64,000 bases of DNA, taken from Gammaproteobacteria bacterium. GTDB taxonomy: Bacteria > Pseudomonadota > Gammaproteobacteria > JAABTG01. The notes beneath the pieces were generated by a model. The model worked only from the letters and a program-made list of their open reading frames with translations, made no database searches and was not told the DNA's origin. The translations under genes and the position numbers were made by a program. Positions 36,401-44,141 of this stretch are shown in pieces; the first letter of the stretch is position 1, and the number at the start of each line of letters is the position of its first letter. Location: NCBI GenBank assembly GCA_034522055.1, contig JAXHLS010000002.1, positions 62,001 through 126,000 on the forward strand, in the 5' to 3' direction.

Positions 36401-38012
36401 AAGGCGCGATATCGCGCCCCCTGTTGGGCACAGACTCGACGATGATCCGCCGCACCCGCGGCAGGAATGACTTAAGCTCCGCAGTAAGAGCTTCCTCACC
36501 TGCCCAGCCCTGCGGCACGGAGATAAAGAGGTCGAAGGCGCAGGGCATGGCCACGAGGCGGGTGGCGAATTCATCGCGCATGTCGGGATAAAAAAGATGA
36601 AGATGGATGGCCACCGTCGGCTCCGCCACCAGTTGGGGCGGCTGCTGATCGCATTGGGGGTCGATATAGCGGGGCACCACCTGAAGAGTGAAGGCGGCTT
36701 CGACCGGGGGATTCGGCGGCACCGCCTGGGGTGCGGCTGGCAGGGAAAGGGGGTGGGGAACGCGCCCCCAGCGGGCACGCAAGCCGGCAAAACCTTCGCG
36801 GCGCCAGACCCGGAGAGCTTTGCGCGCGACCTTGGCGGGCCCTCCATGATCGCCCACGGTGGCATAAAAATCCTTGGATTTCTGCAGCCTTCGCAGGCCG
36901 TCGCGGGCCAGGGTTGAGAGCATTCGCAGCGGCGCGGTGATACGCCAGCTGGTACTGGACTGCAGCTCCTCTATCAACTGATATGCAGCCATCAGGTTGT
37001 TGTTCGTGGTCGCCAGGGTGCCGGTCGCCGCGGCAAGATCCCGCTCCAGTTCGGCGATGCGCTGCTCAAGAGTCGCAATTCGCGCCTCTCGCCTCGCGAG
37101 CGTTTCCTGGAGCTCTTCCCTCTTCTGGCCTAAGTTGGAAATATGCTCCTCACGCTCGGTCAATATCCGGCGGTGCTCAGCAATCCCCTCTTTAAGCTCT
37201 TCTACTTGTTTCTCCTGGTGGGAAATACGCTCCTCGCACTCGCTCAGCACACTGCGGTGGTCGGCAATTGCCTGCCGGAGTTCTTCAATATCGTGAAGGG
37301 CCTGCTCTCGCTCGAAAATCCGGGCTCCCAGCAGGGCGAAATATTGCCGAATCCCCTGCTGCTCGCCCGGGTTGGCCATCAGAGGCGCGAGGCAGTCCTG
37401 CGTCTCGTCACCGCCGATCTGCAGGACACCGAGGCCGTGCGAGTGGGTGAATTCGAAATGGCGCGGGAAGCGCTGCTTGAGTTCTTCCCAGAACTTCCAG
37501 ACTCCGAATCCTTTTTCACGCACGTTGGTATCGTGAAAGATGACAACGGCGCCGGGCGCCAGCTTGGGCAGCCAGCTTTCAAAATCGTGCCTGACGGCGT
37601 CGTAGGTATGCAGACCGTCGATATGCAGCAAATCGATAGAGCCGTCGCTAAAGAAATCAACGGCTTCGTCAAACATCATGCGCAGCAGGCTTGAGAATTC
37701 CCAATAATACTGCTGGTTGTGGGCATCGACCTGCTGAAAGACGTCCTCTCCATAGGTCCCGGCGTGCTCGTCACCCTGCCAGGTATCGACGGCATAGCAG
37801 CGGGTTGGCAGACCCGCCTCGGCGACAGCCTGGCAGAAGGCGAAATAGGAATTGCCGGAGTGAGTCCCCAACTCCACGAAGATTGCGGGGACCACGCGGC
37901 GCGCCAGCCACGCGGCGAAAGGCAGATGTCCTGCCCAGGAGAGGGGTTTTTGGAGAGAGCGAGGATTAAACTCTGCGGCCGCCAGGAAGGTCCCTAGTGG
38001 TTGCGTCATCAT
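33441..38012 (-). CDS. 1523-aa multidomain glycan enzyme (methyltransferase, coiled coil, RgpF-like, WbsX-like, GT-like)
   Basis: Domains in order. Residues ~40-200: class I SAM methyltransferase of the Methyltransf_24 kind (FVELGTHSGNSYFAF, CYAVDTWQGDEHAG, DLLHIDGLHTYDAV, VVIFHDT). ~225-345: long coiled coil. ~465-715: rhamnan-synthesis RgpF-like domain (IHLHLFYPDM, VPNRGRDIAPFI, HSKKSPH, EGSMFWTR). ~730-1080: WbsX/GH99-like domain (YYLPQFHPTPENDHWHGKGF, HYWFTGKLI, CWANENWTRRWDG, NAWNEWAEGAHLEPD). ~1230-1500: GT2-like domain with AAFLDYDDLLM. It follows the exporter gene wzt with a 4-bp overlap, so it probably builds and caps (methylates) the exported O-polysaccharide at the inner membrane. 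The ATG at 38009 is 7 bp from AAGGA and is as likely as 38012. Confidence 0.88.
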   Translation of the reverse strand: MMTQPLGTFLAAAEFNPRSLQKPLSWAGHLPFAAWLARRVVPAIFVELGTHSGNSYFAFCQAVAEAGLPTRCYAVDTWQGDEHAGTYGEDVFQQVDAHNQQYYWEFSSLLRMMFDEAVDFFSDGSIDLLHIDGLHTYDAVRHDFESWLPKLAPGAVVIFHDTNVREKGFGVWKFWEELKQRFPRHFEFTHSHGLGVLQIGGDETQDCLAPLMANPGEQQGIRQYFALLGARIFEREQALHDIEELRQAIADHRSVLSECEERISHQEKQVEELKEGIAEHRRILTEREEHISNLGQKREELQETLARREARIATLEQRIAELERDLAAATGTLATTNNNLMAAYQLIEELQSSTSWRITAPLRMLSTLARDGLRRLQKSKDFYATVGDHGGPAKVARKALRVWRREGFAGLRARWGRVPHPLSLPAAPQAVPPNPPVEAAFTLQVVPRYIDPQCDQQPPQLVAEPTVAIHLHLFYPDMRDEFATRLVAMPCAFDLFISVPQGWAGEEALTAELKSFLPRVRRIIVESVPNRGRDIAPFIIQFGERLARYDVIAHFHSKKSPHCDQLAGWCKDLLDLLIGPPHGSGGRLAQILNLLQVDAKLIYPEGQPRIIKDRTGWGGNYPLAKELLEKHTALDIADFPVVEFPEGSMFWTRGESMSELLRLPLRWNDFPREPIPADGTLAHALERLLLIFPSARPGRFYRLHSGDSIHDYRHYEEQLDFSQSRRHRDVKVFSYYLPQFHPTPENDHWHGKGFTEWTKVRAANPLFEGHYQQHIPHPDFGYYLLDHPGVLRKQAESMRQAGIDGQVFYHYWFTGKLILEEPAQMLRDHPDIEMPFCFCWANENWTRRWDGNEEDILLKQDYSPADARAFVQYLIPFFRDARYIRIEDRPVLFIYRPASMPDAREYLEIWTEECAEQGLPRPYVVAVLTRGAEDPRDFAMDAGVERVLQDWTAGAVADIRHELRPYEPLRGSVLPYEQVAEFYHNQTQAPQFTWFRSLVAIWDNTARYGADAFMVHGSTPRLFQQWLESSIAHAQAHLPPDRRLVLVNAWNEWAEGAHLEPDSRYGYAYLNSVGRALSDQPYEADLNPDSPIPAGLRVRTSITPEVQAALADDPELERRFLQMLARSTLFSRCRVQVEPASFAQKLTARHGRSCVPVGEDADFLLQVRRIALLAPDVMEKMVRTACHVPGVGVVSNAYDCHFPLLEATANGSVNSSAAYQAPLLLLPLQGNGPACKNFRLRADAHTFVTYPCTRPPENRPSISTIIRYHQKGDLRLLKNALYSLAAMQDCLVVPRIAAQDLDPDRTAELEELLAEVPWPTGSTPRVFQYRSPSGSGDLRARMLTEILQSVETRYAAFLDYDDLLMSHAYGALLERLHRTGKAVAFGRVYSTDYHLDSGLFGERRQEFTHGRSYDDYLATNHAPLHSFLLDLHRLDLSNLRFDDDQRYLEDYYLTLQLFTRDNADWQGLADSLFIGDYIHAVGGDNSLAFVEVEQRRAIVGGDQYRRCEKRVRELKATLKGARQ

Positions 38013-39382
38013 ATATCCTTCACGTCAAGCTTGATCTCTTTCATGGGGATGCCGATCAGCCCCGCGGCCACGCTGGTGGACTCGGATTTGAAAAACACGG
38101 CATCGTGTATCCAGTGGTGCTGCACATGGTCGTCCTGGTCCCCTTCGGCGACCGCGACGGTGATGGAATAGTTTCCGGTCTGAAGCCGCGGCATCTCAAA
38201 GGCGAAAGCAGCTTCCAGGTACCGTCCGGCTTCGCAGGCAACGGTATGGTCCATGTGGCTGAGCCAGGTATTATCGCCAAACAGGCACTGCCCCAGTCGG
38301 TCCTTGACATAAAAACCAATGATGGGTGATTGCAGTGGCTGGTGAGCCAATACCTGAACGCGAAGGATGACATCCTCCCCACCGACGATCCAGGAGAGGA
38401 TCGCCCCATTGGCGTCGAAAAATTTCACCGAAGTGATCTGGGCGGCGCCCTTACCGAAAGAGGGAGCCTCCGGGTCGAAATCGAAGAGCTGCAGGTCGTT
38501 GCGCAGGTTGCTGGCGTTTATGAACGACGCGCGCTGGTCCTTGAACGGAATCCGCCCCTCTTCGTCGCGCTTGATTTTTTTTATGCGGGTGGTGGTGCTT
38601 TTCCCCTGCTGTGCCTCGTAAAAGGCCTCGAGGTAATTTTCGCACACTTCCTTGGGCGGCCCCTGCTGCAGGATGCGCCCTTTCTCCAGCCAGATGGCCT
38701 CGGTACACAGGTTGCGCACGGAGCCGGTGTCATGACTGACGAAGAGCACGGTTCCGGTCTTCATAAAGCGTCGCAGGTAGCGCATGCATTTCTGAGTAAA
38801 AAAGGCGTCGCCGACGGCGAGGGCTTCGTCGATGACAAGAATGTCTGCGTCGACATGGGCAATGACGGCAAATGCCAAGCGCACCATCATACCGCTGGAA
38901 TACATCTTAACGGGCTGGTCGATGAAGGGCCCGATATCCGCGAATGCGACTATATCGGCAAAACGCTCATCAGTCTGCTGCCTGCTCAGGCCCAACACCG
39001 AAGCGTTGAGGTAAACATTCTCCCGTCCAGTGAATTCCGGGTTGAATCCAGATCCCAGCTCAAGCAGTGCGGCCACGCGACCTCGCGTCTGTATGCTGCC
39101 GGAGGAAGGCGCCAATGTGCCACAGATCATCTGCAGCAGTGTAGACTTGCCCGATCCGTTACGACCGATAATGCCGACCGTCTGCCCGCGCCGGACATCA
39201 AAAGAGACATCCTGCAGGGCCCAGAATTCATGATAGTAGCTCAGAAGTGCCTTCCGGCCGAGTGGGGACAATACCTGGTGGAAGCGCGGCAAAATGAACT
39301 GCTTCAAGCGATCGCCCGGGGTGTCGTAGATCTGATAGCACTTGCTGATATGTTCGACTCGAATAGCGGGATCAAAGGACAT
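38009..39382 (-). CDS. wzt: O-antigen/polysaccharide ABC transporter ATPase (Wzt)
   Basis: A 457-aa ATPase. Walker A GRNGSGKST at residues 73-81, YSSGM signature and ILVIDEALAVGDAFF Walker B, then a C-terminal Wzt-type carbohydrate-binding beta-sandwich (from about residue 300; GQCLFGDNTWL, YSITVAVAEGDQDDHVQ). In such exporters the C-terminal domain recognises the capped end of the finished glycan. The ATG at 39382 has AAGGGG 8 bp upstream and overlaps wzm by 11 bp. The downstream glycan gene overlaps by 4 bp, giving a tight wzm-wzt-glycan operon. Confidence 0.93.
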   Translation of the reverse strand: MSFDPAIRVEHISKCYQIYDTPGDRLKQFILPRFHQVLSPLGRKALLSYYHEFWALQDVSFDVRRGQTVGIIGRNGSGKSTLLQMICGTLAPSSGSIQTRGRVAALLELGSGFNPEFTGRENVYLNASVLGLSRQQTDERFADIVAFADIGPFIDQPVKMYSSGMMVRLAFAVIAHVDADILVIDEALAVGDAFFTQKCMRYLRRFMKTGTVLFVSHDTGSVRNLCTEAIWLEKGRILQQGPPKEVCENYLEAFYEAQQGKSTTTRIKKIKRDEEGRIPFKDQRASFINASNLRNDLQLFDFDPEAPSFGKGAAQITSVKFFDANGAILSWIVGGEDVILRVQVLAHQPLQSPIIGFYVKDRLGQCLFGDNTWLSHMDHTVACEAGRYLEAAFAFEMPRLQTGNYSITVAVAEGDQDDHVQHHWIHDAVFFKSESTSVAAGLIGIPMKEIKLDVKDI

Positions 39383-40193
39383 CCGCAAACCCCTTACGCG
39401 TTTTTTGAAACCAGAAATATCCAGCCCAGGCAATCATCATACTGACCAGCATATAAACGGCCATGCCAAACCAGTCTGGAACAATCCCCCATATCAGCAC
39501 ACCCCGCGTCTGTTCGATGATAAACGTCAGGGGGTTAAGGAACAGATAGGGACGCAGGGCCTCGGGCAAGGCTGTCGAGGGAAAAAAGATGGGGCTGAGA
39601 AAGAGCAATGCCGTCGTCAGGATGCCGACGGTCTGCCCCACATCCCGCAGAAAGACCCCGAGGGCGGCCAGAAACCACGCGAAGCCGAGCGCCTGGATAA
39701 GCAATGGAAGAAGTATAATAGGCAGGAAAAGAGCCGTAAGCGGCACGGCCTGATTGATAATGGCCTCAAAACACAGCAGCACCAGGACACTGACGAGTGT
39801 ATGAAAGAGCGCAGATCCTACCGTGACAACCGGAAGGATTTCCAAAGGAAACATTACCTTCTTGACGTAATTGACATTGGTCAGGATGAGTGCCGGCGCG
39901 CGATTGATAACTTCGGAAAAGAAGTTGAAGATGATCAGCCCCGCGAACAGGATTATGGCGAATTCGGTCTTACCTTCCGAATGACCCAGCCCCCATTTGA
40001 CCTGAAAGACTACGCTGAAAACAAACGTATAAATGAGCAACATGAACACCGGATGGAAAAAAGACCATAGCAGCCCCATGACGGAACCCCGGTAGCGGCT
40101 GACGACCTCGCGCTTGCTCATCTGCCAGATGAGCTGACGTCGGTGCCACAAGCTCAGGCAAAGGTGCCAAGGATGAACAGAATGATTTTGCAT
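39372..40193 (-). CDS. wzm: O-antigen/polysaccharide ABC transporter permease (Wzm)
   Basis: A 273-aa ABC-2 type permease with six hydrophobic segments. LWHRRQLIWQMSKREVVSRY followed by RGSVMGLLW is the N-terminal signature of the Wzm/TagG family, and FLSPIFFPSTALPEALRPYL is the usual loop before the last helices. The ATG at 40193 (MQNHSV) is preferred; a longer frame would start at TTG. With Wzt it moves undecaprenyl-linked polysaccharide across the inner membrane. Confidence 0.92.
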   Translation of the reverse strand: MQNHSVHPWHLCLSLWHRRQLIWQMSKREVVSRYRGSVMGLLWSFFHPVFMLLIYTFVFSVVFQVKWGLGHSEGKTEFAIILFAGLIIFNFFSEVINRAPALILTNVNYVKKVMFPLEILPVVTVGSALFHTLVSVLVLLCFEAIINQAVPLTALFLPIILLPLLIQALGFAWFLAALGVFLRDVGQTVGILTTALLFLSPIFFPSTALPEALRPYLFLNPLTFIIEQTRGVLIWGIVPDWFGMAVYMLVSMMIAWAGYFWFQKTRKGFADVL

Positions 40194-40358
40194 AGCCACA
40201 AGCCTTCTAATGGATTGATCCGGACGAACCAATTGCCGACTCAAACTGAATCAAGGTCTGCTACTTCTGGTAGCGTGATGCTTAAATTCAATGAAAGGCT
40301 GTAACAGTCACGTTCTTGTAAACGCGGGCGCCTGGCGCGGCCCGGTGCTGCGCAGCCG

Positions 40359-40562
40359 CTAGCGTAGCAGCTTGTCGTCAAGCAGCCACTCGAGCCCGGC
40401 GGATTCAGCCGCCGCCAGCAGAACCGCACGGTTGAGCGCCATGACACGCGCTGCCGGATGAACGTCCGGGTAGTGCCTGCGGAAGAGGTCGTGCACCGTA
40501 ATCACCTTGCGCCCACGATGCCGCGACGCCGAAGACCGCAAGGCAGACGATGGCGCACTCAT
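40359..40562 (-). CDS. Small hypothetical protein (67 aa) coupled to the T1SS adaptor gene
   Basis: Its ATG overlaps the stop of the HlyD-type gene by 4 bp (ATGA), the spacing of a translationally coupled gene. The sequence after residue 17 is well ordered (KVITVHDLFRRHYPDVHPAA, RVMALNRAVLLAAAESAGLE, WLLDDKLLR) and looks LysM-like or helical. The first 17 residues are basic and low-complexity. I do not recognise it. It could be an accessory factor of the secretion operon or a relic tail. Confidence 0.5.
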   Translation of the reverse strand: MSAPSSALRSSASRHRGRKVITVHDLFRRHYPDVHPAARVMALNRAVLLAAAESAGLEWLLDDKLLR

Positions 40563-41920
40563 GGCTCTCGCATTGAGCGTGCCATCATGTCGCTAATCGG
40601 GCGCAACATGTAGGACAACATGGTGCGCTCGCCGGTCTGAATCATCGCCGTCACAGGCATCCCGGCCTGCAGGATCAATCCCTCGCGGCGCAGTGTCTCG
40701 AGCCCCTCCTCGCTGACACGAATACGCGCGAGGTAATAGCGGGTGCCGTCTTCTTCCTGGCGCAGTGTGTCGGCGGACACGGACTGGACCTCACCGGTGA
40801 TGGCCTCGACCAGGGATGTGCCAAGCGCCGAGAAGCGTAGGCGCACATCCTGGCCACTGGTGACGTTGTCGATATCGGCGGGTGCGACGCGGGCGCGCAC
40901 CAGCAGATCTTCGGCGCGTGGAACGATCCCCATCAAGGGTTCACCGGGTGAGATCACACCCCCGAGGGTGTGGACCTTCAACCCGACGATCTGACCGGCC
41001 ACCGGGGCGCGGATGGTCGTTCGCTCGAGCCGCTGCTCAAGCGCCGGAAGCTGTGCCCGGGCCTCGAGCAAACGGCTGCGAACATCGCTGAGCTGCGTTG
41101 CGACCTCGCGATCGTACTCGTTCTGGGTGAGCGTCCGCGAAGCCTGCGAGGCCTGGATCTCCGAGCGCAGCCGCACGATCTCGGAGCGCTGTGCGGCGCG
41201 CTCGCCCTCGAGTTCAAGCTGCCGCCGTCGCGCTTCGCGGAGCTGCTGCTTGTCGGTGAGATCGTCCTCGTAGAGATCACTCCACTCTCTGACCTCTTCG
41301 CTGTACGAGGCAATTTGCTCTTCGACCGAGGCCATCACCTCGCGCAGACCGCTGATTTGCGCGCCGAGCTGCTCGATGCGCTGCGTATGCTGTCCGAGCT
41401 GGCTCGCGAGCGTGGCCCGCCGCGCCTCGAAGAGGATGCGCTGGGTGGTGCGGATCTGCTCGACGTCAATTCCGGGAACGGGGCCATCATGCAGCGTTGA
41501 CGGGAATTCGATCGACTCGGCACCCTCGGCCTCGGCCTGCAGCCGGGCACTCACGGCCGTATTCGTGAGGAGTCGTGCGCGCGTGGTCTGAACCTCAGAC
41601 GCCCGCTGTGTGCGATCGAGTTCGATGAGCACGTCGGACTCGCCCACCACATCGCCCTCGCCGACACGGATCGCGCGGACAATGCCGCCTTCCTGGTGCT
41701 GGACCGTCTTGGTGTTCGACGACACGGCGAGCTGGCCCTCGGCAATCACCGCTCCCGACAATGGCGCCGTCGCCGCCCAAATACCAAAGACACCGAACAC
41801 GGCGATCACCACAATCAAGCCGATGAGCGCATAGCGGCGGTAGTCGCCGGACGGCATCGGCATGACACCCTTGCCGCCGGCGGCGTCTATTGTGCTTCCC
41901 GCGTCGATCTGGTCAAACAT
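40559..41920 (-). CDS. Type I secretion periplasmic adaptor (HlyD/PrtE family)
   Basis: A 453-aa membrane-fusion protein. There is one N-terminal membrane helix (residues ~27-49, RYALIGLIVVIAVFGVFGIW), then a lipoyl half-motif with VQHQEGGIVRAIRVGEGDVV and a long periplasmic alpha-hairpin (about residues 110-290). The second lipoyl/beta-barrel half follows (IRAPVAGQIVGLKVHTLGGV; PGEPLMGIVPRAEDLLVRAR). This is the PrtE/RsaE type found with S-layer and protease exporters. It overlaps the ABC gene by 8 bp, so both are made together. Confidence 0.93.
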   Translation of the reverse strand: MFDQIDAGSTIDAAGGKGVMPMPSGDYRRYALIGLIVVIAVFGVFGIWAATAPLSGAVIAEGQLAVSSNTKTVQHQEGGIVRAIRVGEGDVVGESDVLIELDRTQRASEVQTTRARLLTNTAVSARLQAEAEGAESIEFPSTLHDGPVPGIDVEQIRTTQRILFEARRATLASQLGQHTQRIEQLGAQISGLREVMASVEEQIASYSEEVREWSDLYEDDLTDKQQLREARRRQLELEGERAAQRSEIVRLRSEIQASQASRTLTQNEYDREVATQLSDVRSRLLEARAQLPALEQRLERTTIRAPVAGQIVGLKVHTLGGVISPGEPLMGIVPRAEDLLVRARVAPADIDNVTSGQDVRLRFSALGTSLVEAITGEVQSVSADTLRQEEDGTRYYLARIRVSEEGLETLRREGLILQAGMPVTAMIQTGERTMLSYMLRPISDMMARSMREP

Positions 41921-43697
41921 TCGCGCTGCCCGCGGGGTTGTTCGCCGTAAGCTGCGTCACGCGATTGTATTGCGCCACCGCCTGGCCGCTACCGGGCTGG
42001 AGCGCGGTGAAGCGCGCAAGCACCTCGTCCCGGCCGCCGAACGCGGCCATCTGGCCCTCACGCAACACGAGGATATTGTCGACCTGTTTCAGGATGGGCC
42101 GACGATGGGTGATCACCATGACCGATGCGCCTTCCTTGCGCAGGGCGTCGATGCACTGCACGAGCGCCTGATCGCCCTCTTCGTCGAGGTTGGAATTGGG
42201 CTCATCGAGCACGATCAGTTGCGGCTTTCCGTAGACCGCCCGTGCGAGCGCGACGCGCTGGCGCTGGCCTGCCGAGAGCACGCCGCCGCCGGAGCCAATG
42301 AGCGTATCGTAGCCATCGGGCAGGTGCCGAATAAGTTCATCCACACCAGCCCGGCGACCAGCGGCGATGACGGCGTCCGAGTCGACCGCACCGAAGCGCG
42401 CAATGTTTTCCGCCACCGTGCCGTCGAACAGCTCGATATCCTGGGGTAGGTACCCGATGTGCGGGCCGAGCTCGTCGCGATTGTACTGCTGGATCTCCGC
42501 ACCATCAAGCCGCACCGAGCCGCCAAGAATGGGCCAGACCCCGAGCCCGGCACGCGCGAGGGTAGACTTACCGGAGGCACTCGGCCCAATGACCGCGACC
42601 ACTTCGCCGGGATCGACACTGAACGAGACCCCCCGCAACGTCGGGGTACGCACACCAGGCGGTGCCGCCACGAGGCGGTCGAACTGCCATGCCCCGTGCG
42701 GGGGGGGCAGCGGCATATGCCGCTGCTGTTCCGGATAGTTGGCGAGCAGAGCCTCCAGGCGCTCATAGGCTGTTTTCGCGGCACCGATCTGGCGCCAGCT
42801 TCCGATGAGCTGGTCCACCGGCCGCAACCCCTGGCCCAGGAGGATCGCGCCGGCGACGATACCACCGGCAGACGTCTCGCCACGGATGGCCAGGATCGCC
42901 CCAACACCGTAGGCAAGCGCCTGTGCTCCGAGGCGGAACGTGCGGCTGAGATGAGAGAACGTCCCGGCGCGGTCGCTGGCAAAGGCCTGATGCTGGATAA
43001 CCTGCTTCTGGCGCTGACCAAGGCGCTCGCGAATGGCGGGTGTCATGCCCATGGCGTGAACCACTTCGGCGTTGCGCATATTATCCGAGGCGAAGCGCCG
43101 CGCCTCGACATCCGCCTGGTTGGCCGCTGCCAGCGGGTTGCGCGTCACCAGCTCATTGATGACGGCAAGTATCGACAGCACCACCACGGCAACCACGCCG
43201 TAGATACCAAGCCAGAAGTGAAAGAGGAACATCACGCCGATGTAGATCGGAATCCATGGGGCATCGAAGAACGCGAGCAGTCCCTGTCCGGTGAGGAACT
43301 GCCGAAGCGTGGTCGCATCGGACATGGCCTGCGCGCTATCGCTACCGGGTCGAACGAGACTTTCCCGGAACATGGCGTCGAAGACGCGATCGCTGAGATC
43401 GCGATCGAGCCGCACCGACACGCGCGTGAGGATCCGGGAGCGGATCACCTGCAATACGCCGAGCACGACGAACATCACCACTATAATCAGCGTGATCATG
43501 CCGAGCGTCTCTAAACTGCGGCTGCTCATTACCCGGTCATAGACCTGGAGCATGTAGATCGCCGGCAGGAGCATGAGCAGGTTGATGAAGAAGCTGAACA
43601 CGCCAACGCTGGAGAACGCACTACGGCACGCCCTGAGCGCCCGCTTGAGTTCGGACTCGTTCGCTGCCTTTGTGCCGGCGTTGTTCGCAGGCTTCAT
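41913..43697 (-). CDS. Type I secretion ABC permease/ATPase (PrtD/RsaD family)
   Basis: A 594-aa fusion of a six-helix membrane domain (about residues 30-300) and an ATPase domain. Walker A GPSASGKST starts at residue 371, signature LSAGQ is at 474-478 and Walker B is IVLDEPNSNLD near 496. It lacks the N-terminal C39-like domain, as is typical of PrtD/RsaD exporters whose substrates have an uncleaved C-terminal signal. The giant protein at 25927 is the obvious substrate in the window. It is first gene of the adaptor operon, and the promoter should lie in the 444 bp before it. Confidence 0.95.
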   Translation of the reverse strand: MKPANNAGTKAANESELKRALRACRSAFSSVGVFSFFINLLMLLPAIYMLQVYDRVMSSRSLETLGMITLIIVVMFVVLGVLQVIRSRILTRVSVRLDRDLSDRVFDAMFRESLVRPGSDSAQAMSDATTLRQFLTGQGLLAFFDAPWIPIYIGVMFLFHFWLGIYGVVAVVVLSILAVINELVTRNPLAAANQADVEARRFASDNMRNAEVVHAMGMTPAIRERLGQRQKQVIQHQAFASDRAGTFSHLSRTFRLGAQALAYGVGAILAIRGETSAGGIVAGAILLGQGLRPVDQLIGSWRQIGAAKTAYERLEALLANYPEQQRHMPLPPPHGAWQFDRLVAAPPGVRTPTLRGVSFSVDPGEVVAVIGPSASGKSTLARAGLGVWPILGGSVRLDGAEIQQYNRDELGPHIGYLPQDIELFDGTVAENIARFGAVDSDAVIAAGRRAGVDELIRHLPDGYDTLIGSGGGVLSAGQRQRVALARAVYGKPQLIVLDEPNSNLDEEGDQALVQCIDALRKEGASVMVITHRRPILKQVDNILVLREGQMAAFGGRDEVLARFTALQPGSGQAVAQYNRVTQLTANNPAGSANV

Positions 43698-44141
43698 AAG
43701 AGGACCCCAAGAGCAGTTTGACCAATCCGGTGCGGAGCGGAGCGCTCGCTACACGTTGCGGAGCACAAGGCTGCTAACGCGCCGGAATCGAGGAGCCGGC
43801 CCCATGCACCGCGACATGCTTGCACGGCCAGAGCCGCGATGAGATGAATCGGCAGTGATCGCGTGGCGCAGGCGAGCGCGCTACCGTCGACCGCAACGGG
43901 CGCGAAAATTAAGCGGGCAGTATAGCGGGACGCCTCGCGCTGGTAAACCAGTCAACGCTTTAGTGCAAGGCAAGATTGCACCACTTTCCGTGTGGTTATT
44001 CGGCGCGCGGAGCCGCTCGCAGGCGAATGGAAGGGGCCAGGCGATGAAATCCAGTCACGGGGCGAGAAAATATTTTAAGTGCATGAAAATAATGATAAAT
44101 GATCGGCTTATGCGGTTGTCATGCACATTAGTGCAGGAAAA
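43698..44141. promoter_or_regulatory. 444-bp gap between the TolC-like and ABC genes
   Basis: No gene is supported. The part from about 44050 to 44130 is AT-rich (AAAATATTTTAAGTGCATG, AATAATGATAAATGATCGG) against a GC-rich background, and GTGCA recurs at 43963, 44080 and 44132. It probably holds the promoter of the secretion operon; I cannot pick a single hexamer pair. Confidence 0.35.
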
